From an uncultured Clostridia bacterium (lineage in GTDB: Bacteria > Bacillota > Clostridia > Oscillospirales > Ruminococcaceae), in contig CAMTHN010000012.1 of assembly GCA_947072265.1 (NCBI GenBank), positions 1-13,985 on the forward strand: a stretch of 13,985 nt of DNA, written 5' to 3'. Position 1 is the first letter of the stretch; each line of letters begins with the position of its first letter. The translations under genes were made by a program, and so were the position numbers. Below are positions 7,244-13,985 of the stretch, piece after piece. A model generated the notes under the pieces. That model saw nothing but the letters and a program-made list of their open reading frames with translations. It did no database searches and was not told the DNA's origin.

Positions 7244-8251
7244 ATGACAGGATATCTTAATGTTATTGTAGCTGCCATATCATTTTTTATAACAGCTTCA
7301 CTTGGATTTTTGCTTATACCTATATTAAAAAAGATTAAATTTGGCCAAACTATTAAAGAAATTGGTCCAATTTGGCACAAAGCAAAACAAGGAACACCAA
7401 CTATGGGAGGAATAATGTTTATAGCTGGAGTTGTTTTTTCTTGTATTATAGGATTTTTAATATACATATCTTCTATAGAATCTAGACCTATTGATTTTAA
7501 GCTGGATATTATAAGGTTTATAGGTGGAATAATCATGGCATTAGCATTTGGTTTTGTTGGATTTATTGATGATTATATAAAGGTAGTTAAAAAACAAAAC
7601 CTTGGATTAAGAGCTAGAGAAAAAACTATAATGCAGATATTAATAGCTGTGACATATGTATTTATGATATATTTATCAGGAGATATTTCTACAATTATAG
7701 ATATACCTTTTTTAGGTCAGTATGATTTAGGAATATTTTATTATGTATTTGCTATAGTTGTTATAATGGGATGTGTAAATTCTGTAAATCTAACAGATGG
7801 AGTTGATGGACTTGCGGGATCTGTTACATTTATTGCAGGGATAATATTTATTATTATATCTGGAATATTAGGATATACTCTTATGGGAATTTTTGCATCT
7901 GCAGTTACAGCGGGTTGTTTAGGTTTTCTTATTTGGAATTTTTATCCAGCTAAAGTGTTTATGGGAGATACAGGTTCTATGTTTTTAGGAGGATGCATTG
8001 TTGCTCTGGCTTTTGGTATTAAACAACCAGTATTTCTTATATTTATTGGAATAATATATATTATAGAAACTTTATCAGTTATATTGCAAATTATAAGCTT
8101 TAAAACTACAGGAAAAAGAATTTTCAAAATGAGTCCTATTCATCATCATTTTGAAATGATAGGCTGGAGTGAAGTTCGTATTGTTTTAATTTTTTCTATA
8201 ATTACTGCATTGTTTGGTTCTATTGCTATATTTAGTTTAATAAAAATTTAA
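7244..8251 (+). CDS. mraY: Phospho-N-acetylmuramoyl-pentapeptide-transferase MraY
   Basis: MraY transfers phospho-MurNAc-pentapeptide to undecaprenyl phosphate to make lipid I at the inner face of the membrane. The protein is highly hydrophobic, with about ten membrane segments. Family motifs in order are GPIWHKAKQGTPTMGG (41-56), the aspartate pair D109-D110 in FIDDYIKV, NLTDGVDGLAG (from N182), NFYPAKVFMGDTGS and the H300-H-H302 motif in SPIHHHFE. ATG at 7244 is chosen over an in-frame GTG at 7232 because GAGGAGTG (7227-7234) is then a well-placed ribosome binding site and would overlap the GTG. Length is 335 aa. No murD follows, unlike in many Firmicute clusters. Confidence 0.97.
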   Translation: MTGYLNVIVAAISFFITASLGFLLIPILKKIKFGQTIKEIGPIWHKAKQGTPTMGGIMFIAGVVFSCIIGFLIYISSIESRPIDFKLDIIRFIGGIIMALAFGFVGFIDDYIKVVKKQNLGLRAREKTIMQILIAVTYVFMIYLSGDISTIIDIPFLGQYDLGIFYYVFAIVVIMGCVNSVNLTDGVDGLAGSVTFIAGIIFIIISGILGYTLMGIFASAVTAGCLGFLIWNFYPAKVFMGDTGSMFLGGCIVALAFGIKQPVFLIFIGIIYIIETLSVILQIISFKTTGKRIFKMSPIHHHFEMIGWSEVRIVLIFSIITALFGSIAIFSLIKI

Positions 8252-8286
8252 AGTATTAAAAATTTTATAAGATAGGGGGATTACAA

Positions 8287-9402
8287 TTGGCTAGGATTAA
8301 AAAACAAGGAAAAATAGATATTACTTTTTTAATTTTAATTTTTGTTATACTGTCATTTGGACTTATAATGTTATTTTCATCTAGTTATGCATATGCTTAT
8401 TATTATTTTAATGATAGTTTTCATTTCATAAAAAAGCAGGCCGTTTTTGCAATTGCTGGAGTTTCTGCAATGATATTGATATCTTATATTAATTATAATT
8501 ATATAAAGAAATATGTTTTTTTAATTTTTGGAATAGCTCTATCTTGTTTAGTTATTGTTCTATTTATGCCACCTTTAAATGGTGCTCGCAGATGGATAAA
8601 TATACCAGGAGGTTTTACCTTTCAACCTTCTGAGATAATGAAATTTTCAATAATTGTTTTATTTTCTTATCTTATTTATAAAAATTATAATAAAATGGGA
8701 ACATTTTTATATGGAGTTGTTCCATTTATGTTTTTTTTAGGAGTAGTTGCTTTTTTAATGTTATTACAGCCACATCTTTCTGGAACCGTTCTTATAGGTT
8801 CTATAGGGATGCTTATGATGTTTGTGGGAGGGACTAAATACAGGTATTTTATTATTGCAATTTTGATTGGTGTGTTGGGAATTGTTCTTATTGTTTCTAT
8901 AAGAGGTATAGATTATGTTTCTGATAGACTAGCAGGATGGATCGATCCATTTTCAGATCCGACTGACAGTACATTTCAGACGGTACAGTCTTTATTAGCT
9001 ATCGGATCTGGTGGTGTTATGGGCCTTGGTTTAGGAAATTCTAGGCAGAAGTATTTATATCTTCCAGAACCACAAAATGATTTTATTTTTTCTATAGTGG
9101 TTGAAGAACTTGGATTTATAGGAGCAACTGTTGTAATAGCGCTATTTGGGCTATTTATTTATAGAGGATTTGTAATTGCATCTAAATCTAGAGATAAATT
9201 TGCTATGATGCTTGCTGTAGGTCTTACAGCACAGATAGGTATACAAGTTATGTTAAATATTGGAGTTGTTACAAATACAATACCTAATACGGGTATAAGT
9301 TTACCATTTTTTAGCTATGGCGGAACAGCATTGATGATGCAGCTGGCACAGATGGGAGTCATACTAAATATATCTAGGCATTGTATATATGAAAAAGAAT
9401 AA
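8287..9402 (+). CDS. ftsW: Lipid II polymerase FtsW/SpoVE (SEDS family)
   Basis: This SEDS-family membrane glycosyltransferase polymerises lipid II in partnership with a class B PBP, here presumably the SpoVD-type protein. The 371-aa protein has about ten membrane helices. Family motifs are NGARRWI, FQPSEIMK, QPHLSGT, GLGLGNSRQKYLYLPEPQNDFIF and LPFFSYGGTALM. D265 in PEPQND corresponds to the essential aspartate of the family. The start is TTG with AGGGGGA upstream. Position before murG fits both FtsW and the sporulation paralogue SpoVE, which sequence alone does not separate; the partner gene is itself SpoVD-like. It follows mraY after 35 nt, without the usual intervening murD. Confidence 0.94.
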   Translation: MARIKKQGKIDITFLILIFVILSFGLIMLFSSSYAYAYYYFNDSFHFIKKQAVFAIAGVSAMILISYINYNYIKKYVFLIFGIALSCLVIVLFMPPLNGARRWINIPGGFTFQPSEIMKFSIIVLFSYLIYKNYNKMGTFLYGVVPFMFFLGVVAFLMLLQPHLSGTVLIGSIGMLMMFVGGTKYRYFIIAILIGVLGIVLIVSIRGIDYVSDRLAGWIDPFSDPTDSTFQTVQSLLAIGSGGVMGLGLGNSRQKYLYLPEPQNDFIFSIVVEELGFIGATVVIALFGLFIYRGFVIASKSRDKFAMMLAVGLTAQIGIQVMLNIGVVTNTIPNTGISLPFFSYGGTALMMQLAQMGVILNISRHCIYEKE

Positions 9403-9428
9403 TATTTTATAAAAAGGGGTTATTTATC

Positions 9429-10547
9429 ATGAAAGTCCTATTTGCAGCGGGAGGAACGGCTGGGCATATAAATCCAGCTATTTCTATAGCTAAATATATA
9501 GAAAAAAGAATTAAAGGTGTTGAAATAGCTTTTGTAGGAACAGAAAAAGGTATGGAAAATACATTAGTTAAAAATCAAGGATACAAGTTTTTTTCTATAA
9601 AAATAAAGGGGTTTCAAAGAAAATTAACAATAAAGAATATTATAAATAATATAGATGTTTTAAGATGTATAGCCATTTCTAATTATATGTCTAAAAAAAT
9701 CATATTAAAATTTAAACCGGATATAGTTATAGGAACAGGAGGATATGTTAGTGGTCCTGTTGTTATGACTGCCAGTAAAATGGGAATAAAAACTTGTATA
9801 CATGAACAAAATGCATTTGCAGGAATAACTAATAAAATTTTGGCTAAAAAGGTTGATATAGTTTTTTCTGCAGTTTCTGATTGTAATAAACATTTTAAAA
9901 ATAGCAAAAAGATTGTAGTTTGTGGAAATCCTATAAGAGAAGAAATAGTTATGAAAACAAAATTTGAAGCAAAAAAAGAGCTAGGGTTGGATAATAAATT
10001 TTGCATACTTTCTTTTGGAGGAAGTTTAGGAGCTACAAAAATAAATGAAATTGCTATAGATTTGATAAAGTGGAATCAAGATAACAATATTGTAAATCAC
10101 ATACATGGTTTTGGAAAAATTCGTCAAAAAGAATTTGAAGAGATGATGAATAAAAATAATATATATAAAGATCAGATTAATAGTATTATTATAAAAGAAT
10201 ATATTGATAATATGGAGCTTTGCTTATCAGCAGCAGATTTGGTTATATGTCGATCGGGAGCTTTAACTATTAGCGAGATACAGTGTATGGGAAAAGCATC
10301 TATTCTTATTCCATCTCCTTATGTTGCAGAGAATCACCAATATCATAATGGTATGGTATTGGTAAATAATAACGCTGCTATTCTTATAGAGGAAAAGAAC
10401 TATAAAAGAGAAGATTTTATAAATCTTCTCTTAAATTTAATAAAAGATAAAAAAAAGATTGAAGCAATTGAGTCTAATGTAATAAGGATGGGGATAAAAT
10501 CGGCAAACGAAGATATATATGATGAAATAATGAAGATATTATATTAA
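9429..10547 (+). CDS. murG: Lipid II synthase MurG (undecaprenyl-PP-MurNAc-pentapeptide GlcNAc transferase)
   Basis: MurG adds GlcNAc from UDP-GlcNAc to lipid I, forming lipid II, as a peripheral protein on the inner membrane face. It is a two-domain GT-B fold of 372 aa. The N-terminal glycine loop GGTAGHINPA begins at G8. GTGGYVSGPV and HEQNAFAGITNK follow. The C-terminal domain has FGGSLGA and the UDP-GlcNAc site CRSGALTISE, with E283 probably holding the ribose, then PYVAENHQYHN. All are standard MurG hallmarks. ATG start, with an AAAAGGGG ribosome binding site; 26 nt after ftsW. Confidence 0.96.
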   Translation: MKVLFAAGGTAGHINPAISIAKYIEKRIKGVEIAFVGTEKGMENTLVKNQGYKFFSIKIKGFQRKLTIKNIINNIDVLRCIAISNYMSKKIILKFKPDIVIGTGGYVSGPVVMTASKMGIKTCIHEQNAFAGITNKILAKKVDIVFSAVSDCNKHFKNSKKIVVCGNPIREEIVMKTKFEAKKELGLDNKFCILSFGGSLGATKINEIAIDLIKWNQDNNIVNHIHGFGKIRQKEFEEMMNKNNIYKDQINSIIIKEYIDNMELCLSAADLVICRSGALTISEIQCMGKASILIPSPYVAENHQYHNGMVLVNNNAAILIEEKNYKREDFINLLLNLIKDKKKIEAIESNVIRMGIKSANEDIYDEIMKILY

Positions 10548-10629
10548 AAATAATCACCTTTCTAAAATTAAAACATAGTATATACAAAAAGAAACATGTG
10601 ATATTTTTATCTGGAAGGGTGTAATAATT

Positions 10630-11889
10630 TTGGAAAAATTACTTATAAAAGGTGGCAAAAAGTTAGAAGGCGAAATAAATATACAAGGTGCAAAAAATAG
10701 TTCTTTACCTTTATTAGCAGCTGCTATCCTATGCAAAGGAGAAACAATTTTACATAATTGTCCAAATTTATCCGACGTTAAAGCTGCAGGTGATATACTA
10801 GAGTATATTGGATGCAAAACAAGATTAGAAAATAATAGTTTTATAATAGAAACTGAAAGTATTAAAAATTATGAAATATCTGATAATTTGATGAGACAGA
10901 TGAGATCTTCTGTAGTATTTTTAGGAGCGATAATTGGGAGGTTGGGAAGAGCAAAAATATCTTTCCCTGGTGGCTGTGAGATTGGTTCGAGACCAATAGA
11001 TTTGCATTTATCAGCTTTAAGAGATTTAGGGGTTATAATCGATGAAATGGGTGGAATATTAAACTGTTATATTCAGGATAAAGGACTCATAGGAACAAAA
11101 ATATCTTTATCTTTTCCTAGTGTAGGAGCAACGGAAAATATAATTCTTGCTGCTGTTAGATCTAAAGGAATAACTACTATTAATAATGCAGCACAAGAGC
11201 CAGAAATAGTTGATCTTGCTAATTTTTTAAATAAATGTGGGGCAAAGATAATAGGTGCAGGAAATAGTGTTATTATAATTGAAGGGGTAGAAGAATTATA
11301 TGGTTGTGAATACACGATAATGTCGGATAGAATAGTGGCTACTACATATTTGAGTTGTGCAGCAATTACAGGGGGAGAAATTTTATTAAAAAATATAGAT
11401 GCTAGATATATGGAGAGCGTTTTTCCCATATTTAGGCAGATAGGATGCACAATTATTTTAAATGAAAACAGTATATATATAAAATCAAAAAAAAATTTAA
11501 CCGCTATGAAATGTATAAGAACGATGCCGTATCCTGGATTTCCAACCGATTCACAGTCGCTAATAATGGCGGTTAGTCTTGTTTGTAAAGGAACTAGTGT
11601 ATTTATAGAAAATATATTTGAAAATAGATTTAAAGTTGTAGATGAATTTAGAAAAATGGGAGCAAATGTTAGCGTTGAAGGTAAAGTCTGTGTTGTTGAG
11701 GGTGTTAGAAGATTATATGGTTCAAAAGTTCATTCTACTGATTTAAGAGGTGGTGCGGCTTTAGTTGTTGCGGGATTGGCGGCTGAAGGTGATACTAGTG
11801 TTTTTGATATAAACCATATTGATAGGGGATATGAAAATTTTGAAAAAAATCTTCATATACTAGGAGCATGTATAAAAAGGGAGCAATAA
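10630..11889 (+). CDS. murA: UDP-N-acetylglucosamine 1-carboxyvinyltransferase MurA
   Basis: MurA transfers enolpyruvate from PEP to UDP-GlcNAc, the first committed step of peptidoglycan synthesis, and is the target of fosfomycin. It has the EPSP-synthase-like fold, 419 aa, full length. GAKNSS places K22 and N23 in the active site. The catalytic cysteine is C116 in FPGGCEIGSRPIDLH; because it is Cys rather than Asp, the enzyme is predicted to be fosfomycin-sensitive. FPTDSQ and DLRGGAALVVAG complete the family pattern. The start is TTG, with GGAAGGGTG just upstream. It follows murG after an 82-nt gap in which I see no strong promoter or terminator. The gene lies where Bacillus has murB. Firmicutes often have two MurA paralogues, and I cannot say which one this is. 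Confidence 0.96.
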   Translation: MEKLLIKGGKKLEGEINIQGAKNSSLPLLAAAILCKGETILHNCPNLSDVKAAGDILEYIGCKTRLENNSFIIETESIKNYEISDNLMRQMRSSVVFLGAIIGRLGRAKISFPGGCEIGSRPIDLHLSALRDLGVIIDEMGGILNCYIQDKGLIGTKISLSFPSVGATENIILAAVRSKGITTINNAAQEPEIVDLANFLNKCGAKIIGAGNSVIIIEGVEELYGCEYTIMSDRIVATTYLSCAAITGGEILLKNIDARYMESVFPIFRQIGCTIILNENSIYIKSKKNLTAMKCIRTMPYPGFPTDSQSLIMAVSLVCKGTSVFIENIFENRFKVVDEFRKMGANVSVEGKVCVVEGVRRLYGSKVHSTDLRGGAALVVAGLAAEGDTSVFDINHIDRGYENFEKNLHILGACIKREQ

Positions 11890-12704
11890 TGAAAGATACA
11901 AGAATAAAGGATAATAGAAAAGAAAGACAATTACTAAGGGAGAAAGCAAATAAAAAAAACGCAATGTTTTTAGTTAAAAATAGGAAAAAAAATTACTTTT
12001 TATATTATATAGTACTTTTATTTTTTGTTATAATGACTTTAGTTATTTTATGTGTCACAGTTTTCTTTAATATAAGGGAGATAAATATTCAAGGGTCTAA
12101 TATCTATTCTACTGAAGAGATATTAGAAAATATATCTTTGAAAAAGGGAGATAATTTATTTCGAATAAATGTTGAAGATTTAAGAGAACAAATTCTAAAA
12201 AAGTTTAAATTTATAGATTATGTTGATATACAGGTTAAAATTCCAGACTCATTAGATATCCAAGTTGAAGATGCGTCACTTTTTTTAAGTATTAAACAAA
12301 ATGATAATTATATTTATATTAGTAAAAAAGGTAGAATAATAGATAGAGATAATTTTGAAAGAAATGAAGAAAATATAGAAATTTATGGACTAGAAGATGT
12401 TTTATTGTCTATAGGAGATTTTATTACTAAAAGTGATAATGAAAAAATAAAATGTTTAGATGCTATAGTAAATGATATAGAGACTGAAGCAGTAGAAAAT
12501 ATTAATTTTATAGATATTTCTGATGTAAATGATATAAAGTTAATTTATGATAATCGAGTAGAAATATTAGCAGGAGATTTATTAGAATTTGACTATAAGA
12601 TGAGATTAGTTAAATTTATATTGGATAATAAACTAGGAAAAACAGAGTTTGGAACAATTAATATTAAAAATGTTAAAAAAGCGGTATTTACGCCTCGAGA
12701 ATAA
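11889..12704 (+). CDS. ftsQ: Cell division protein DivIB/FtsQ
   Basis: This bitopic divisome protein has a strongly basic cytoplasmic N-terminus of about 35 residues, one membrane helix at about 36-60, and a POTRA domain from about 62 (REINIQGSNIYSTEEI, then NLFRINVEDL). A DivIB/FtsQ beta domain follows. It binds FtsL and DivIC and controls septal synthesis. The ATG at 11889 shares one base with the murA stop (TAATG), and AAGGGAG (11877-11883) lies 5 nt upstream, suggesting coupled translation; an in-frame ATG at 11868 lacks this support. Length is 271 aa. In Bacillus several genes, including ftsA, lie between divIB and ftsZ; here there are none. Confidence 0.92.
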   Translation: MKDTRIKDNRKERQLLREKANKKNAMFLVKNRKKNYFLYYIVLLFFVIMTLVILCVTVFFNIREINIQGSNIYSTEEILENISLKKGDNLFRINVEDLREQILKKFKFIDYVDIQVKIPDSLDIQVEDASLFLSIKQNDNYIYISKKGRIIDRDNFERNEENIEIYGLEDVLLSIGDFITKSDNEKIKCLDAIVNDIETEAVENINFIDISDVNDIKLIYDNRVEILAGDLLEFDYKMRLVKFILDNKLGKTEFGTINIKNVKKAVFTPRE

Positions 12705-12750
12705 TAGTGTATAATTATTTACATGACATTATAATAATTATAAATAGTTG

Positions 12751-12779
12751 TTGAAATTTATTTTAAAATCTGATAGATT
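12751..12779 (+). promoter_or_regulatory. Candidate promoter for ftsZ
   Basis: TTGAAA (12751-12756) and TAGATT (12774-12779) are separated by exactly 17 nt, matching the sigma-A consensus at 5 of 6 and 4 of 6 positions. Transcription would begin near 12786 and yield a leader of about 55 nt. The surrounding 136-nt gap is very AT-rich, so chance matches are likely, but ftsZ with its own promoter is common in Firmicutes. Confidence 0.4.
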
Positions 12780-12797
12780 ATTATTATGGGATGAATT

Positions 12798-12819
12798 TGC
12801 ATAGTTGATTTTCTATGCA
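12798..12819 (+). other. Hairpin in the ftsZ leader, next to the ribosome binding site
   Basis: TGCATAG (12798-12804) and CTATGCA (12813-12819) form a perfect 7-bp inverted repeat with an 8-nt loop. It ends 6 nt before the ribosome binding site GGGAGG (12826-12831). There is no T-tract after it, so it is not a terminator. It could stabilise the ftsZ mRNA 5' end, adjust translation, or be a protein-binding palindrome. Confidence 0.5.
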
Positions 12820-12840
12820 TAAAACGGGAGGATAAGCATT

Positions 12841-13926
12841 GTGAATTTTATGTTAGATAATGATATGGATAAAGTAACCAGTATAAAAGTTATTGGTGTT
12901 GGCGGCGGTGGCGGAAATGCTATAAATAGGATGATTGAAGCTGGTATGGTAAGTGTAGAATTTATAGCTATTAATACAGATCATCAGGTTTTAAATCATT
13001 CTAAAGCGCCAATAAAATTACAGATTGGCGAAAAATTGACAAAAGGTCGAGGAGCTGGAGGGAATCCAGAAATTGGAAAACGTGCAGCTGAAGAGAGTAG
13101 AGAAGAAATTTCCAATGCTTTAAAAGGAACTCAAATGGTTTTTATAACTGCAGGTATGGGTGGCGGAACGGGAACAGGAGCGGCTCCTGTTGTTGCAGAT
13201 ATTGCACGAGATCTTGGAATATTAACTATAGGAATAGTTACTAAACCATTTGTATTTGAGTCTAAGAGAAGAATGGAGCAAGCAGAGACAGGAATTTCTT
13301 TGCTAAAAGAAAATGTAGATTCTTTGGTTGTTATACCTAATGAAAGATTAAAACTTATATCTGAACAAAAGATAACTTTAGCAAATGCCTTTGAGGCGGC
13401 TGATGATGTTTTAAGACATGGAGTTCAGAGTATATCAGATTTGATAAATGTTACAGGGTTTATCAACCTTGATTTTGAAGATGTTAGAAGTGTAATGCAG
13501 GGTGCAGGATATGCACATATGGGAGTTGGACAAGCAGGAGGAAAAGATATGGCAGAAGAAGCAGCTTCATTGGCTATATCTAGTCCACTATTAGAAACTT
13601 CTATAAATGGAGCAAAAGGTGTAATTATAAATATAACTGCATCTACAGATTTTTCTTTGGAAGATGCAGATGTTGCTTCTGCTATGATAACAGAAGCTGC
13701 ACATCAAGACGCAATAGTTATTTGGGGTGTTGCTTTTGACGATACCCTAAAGGATGAAATGAAGATTACAGTAATTGCAACTGGTTTTGACTCTGACACT
13801 AAAACAGTTTCAGCGAGTACTTTTGGAAAATCAACCTCAAATAGAGATTCTACTGTTTCTAGAGATAATAATAGCGAAAATGATATAGAATTTGGAGATA
13901 TATTAGATTTGTTTAATCGTAAATAA
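12841..13926 (+). CDS. ftsZ: Cell division protein FtsZ
   Basis: FtsZ is the tubulin-like GTPase that forms the ring at the division site. IKVIGVGGGGGNA near the N-terminus is the first nucleotide loop. The signature G107-GGTGTG113 binds GTP phosphates, and the T7 loop N209-L-D211-F-E-D214 supplies the residues that hydrolyse GTP in the next subunit. The globular core ends near 316 (VIATGF), followed by a short polar linker rich in Ser, Thr, Asn and Asp, and a C-terminal peptide GDILDLFNRK. That peptide lacks the proline of the usual D-I-P-x-F-L-R. The start is GTG with GGGAGG 9 nt upstream; ATG at 12850 is too far from it. Length is 361 aa, slightly short because of the linker. ftsA is not upstream. 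Confidence 0.97.
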   Translation: MNFMLDNDMDKVTSIKVIGVGGGGGNAINRMIEAGMVSVEFIAINTDHQVLNHSKAPIKLQIGEKLTKGRGAGGNPEIGKRAAEESREEISNALKGTQMVFITAGMGGGTGTGAAPVVADIARDLGILTIGIVTKPFVFESKRRMEQAETGISLLKENVDSLVVIPNERLKLISEQKITLANAFEAADDVLRHGVQSISDLINVTGFINLDFEDVRSVMQGAGYAHMGVGQAGGKDMAEEAASLAISSPLLETSINGAKGVIINITASTDFSLEDADVASAMITEAAHQDAIVIWGVAFDDTLKDEMKITVIATGFDSDTKTVSASTFGKSTSNRDSTVSRDNNSENDIEFGDILDLFNRK

Positions 13927-13927
13927 T

Positions 13928-13964
13928 ATAATAAAACGCTACACATGGTGGAGCGTTTTATTAT
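13928..13964. terminator. Intrinsic, probably bidirectional terminator after ftsZ
   Basis: ATAATAAAACGCT (13928-13940) and AGCGTTTTATTAT (13952-13964) are perfect 13-bp inverted repeats. The 11-nt loop can itself pair CAC with GTG. The A-rich left arm and T-rich right arm give a U-tract on either strand, so the hairpin can end transcription from both sides. It begins 2 nt after the ftsZ stop and marks the end of the operon. The 21 nt that follow hold no recognisable gene start. Confidence 0.9.
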
Positions 13965-13985
13965 AAATTTAAGATTATAATATAG

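Noticed and set aside
7213..7536. Minus-strand open frames, such as 7213-7536, 9683-10006 and 11073-11450
   Set aside because: They lie wholly inside well-identified + strand genes, have no recognisable domains and no good ribosome binding sites; they are chance frames in AT-rich coding DNA.
10548..10629. ATCAC (10553-10557) and GTGAT (10598-10602) inverted repeat, and a TATACA -10-like box before murA
   Set aside because: Only 5 bp of stem with a 40-nt loop, and no acceptable -35 element 17 nt upstream of the box.
11868..11888. Upstream ATG at 11868 as the divIB start
   Set aside because: It would overlap murA by 22 bp and place the ribosome binding site AAGGGAG inside the gene; ATG at 11889 is spaced correctly from it.
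13976..13981. TATAAT after the ftsZ terminator as a promoter for the next gene
   Set aside because: No -35 match at the proper distance and the window ends 4 nt later.

Overview
The window is a nearly complete division and cell wall (dcw) gene cluster from a low-GC, Gram-positive bacterium, all on the + strand. Its base composition is strongly AT-rich (roughly 30% GC by eye). It has AGGAGG-type ribosome binding sites, several TTG starts, a SpoVD-type penicillin-binding protein with PASTA domains, a DivIB-type FtsQ and a FtsZ of the Bacillus/Clostridium kind. Together these point to a Clostridia-like member of the Firmicutes. The MurE carries the DNPR signature of meso-diaminopimelate-adding enzymes, so the peptidoglycan is probably of the mDAP type. 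I cannot name a species.

Layout: 1-144 is a regulatory region with a good sigma-A-like promoter (24-52), five GTGGTT-type repeats in exact 10-bp phase (41-90), which look like an MraZ operator, and two abutting TGTGGAAAA repeats (96-113) that also match the DnaA-box consensus. Then follow mraZ, rsmH and ftsL; an intrinsic-terminator-like hairpin (2094-2128); then spoVD, murE, murF, mraY, ftsW, murG, murA and divIB/ftsQ, closely packed with overlaps or short gaps. A 136-nt gap (12705-12840) holds a candidate promoter and a hairpin just before the ribosome binding site of ftsZ. A strong, probably bidirectional terminator (13928-13964) closes the unit.

How the genes work together: MurA starts UDP-MurNAc synthesis; MurE and MurF add the third amino acid and the D-Ala-D-Ala dipeptide; MraY and MurG make lipid I and lipid II; FtsW polymerises lipid II and the SpoVD-type PBP crosslinks it. 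FtsL and DivIB belong to the divisome complex that activates FtsW-PBP, FtsZ forms the division ring, MraZ regulates the cluster and RsmH methylates 16S rRNA. Several genes often found in this cluster are absent: murD (expected between mraY and ftsW), murC, murB and ftsA. murA occupies the place that murB has in Bacillus.

This is a core housekeeping locus. I see no mobile element, CRISPR array, tRNA/rRNA or new gene system. The points worth a second look are regulatory (MraZ/DnaA-like repeat array, mid-operon terminator, ftsZ leader) and compositional (missing murD and ftsA, a divergent FtsZ C-terminal peptide).
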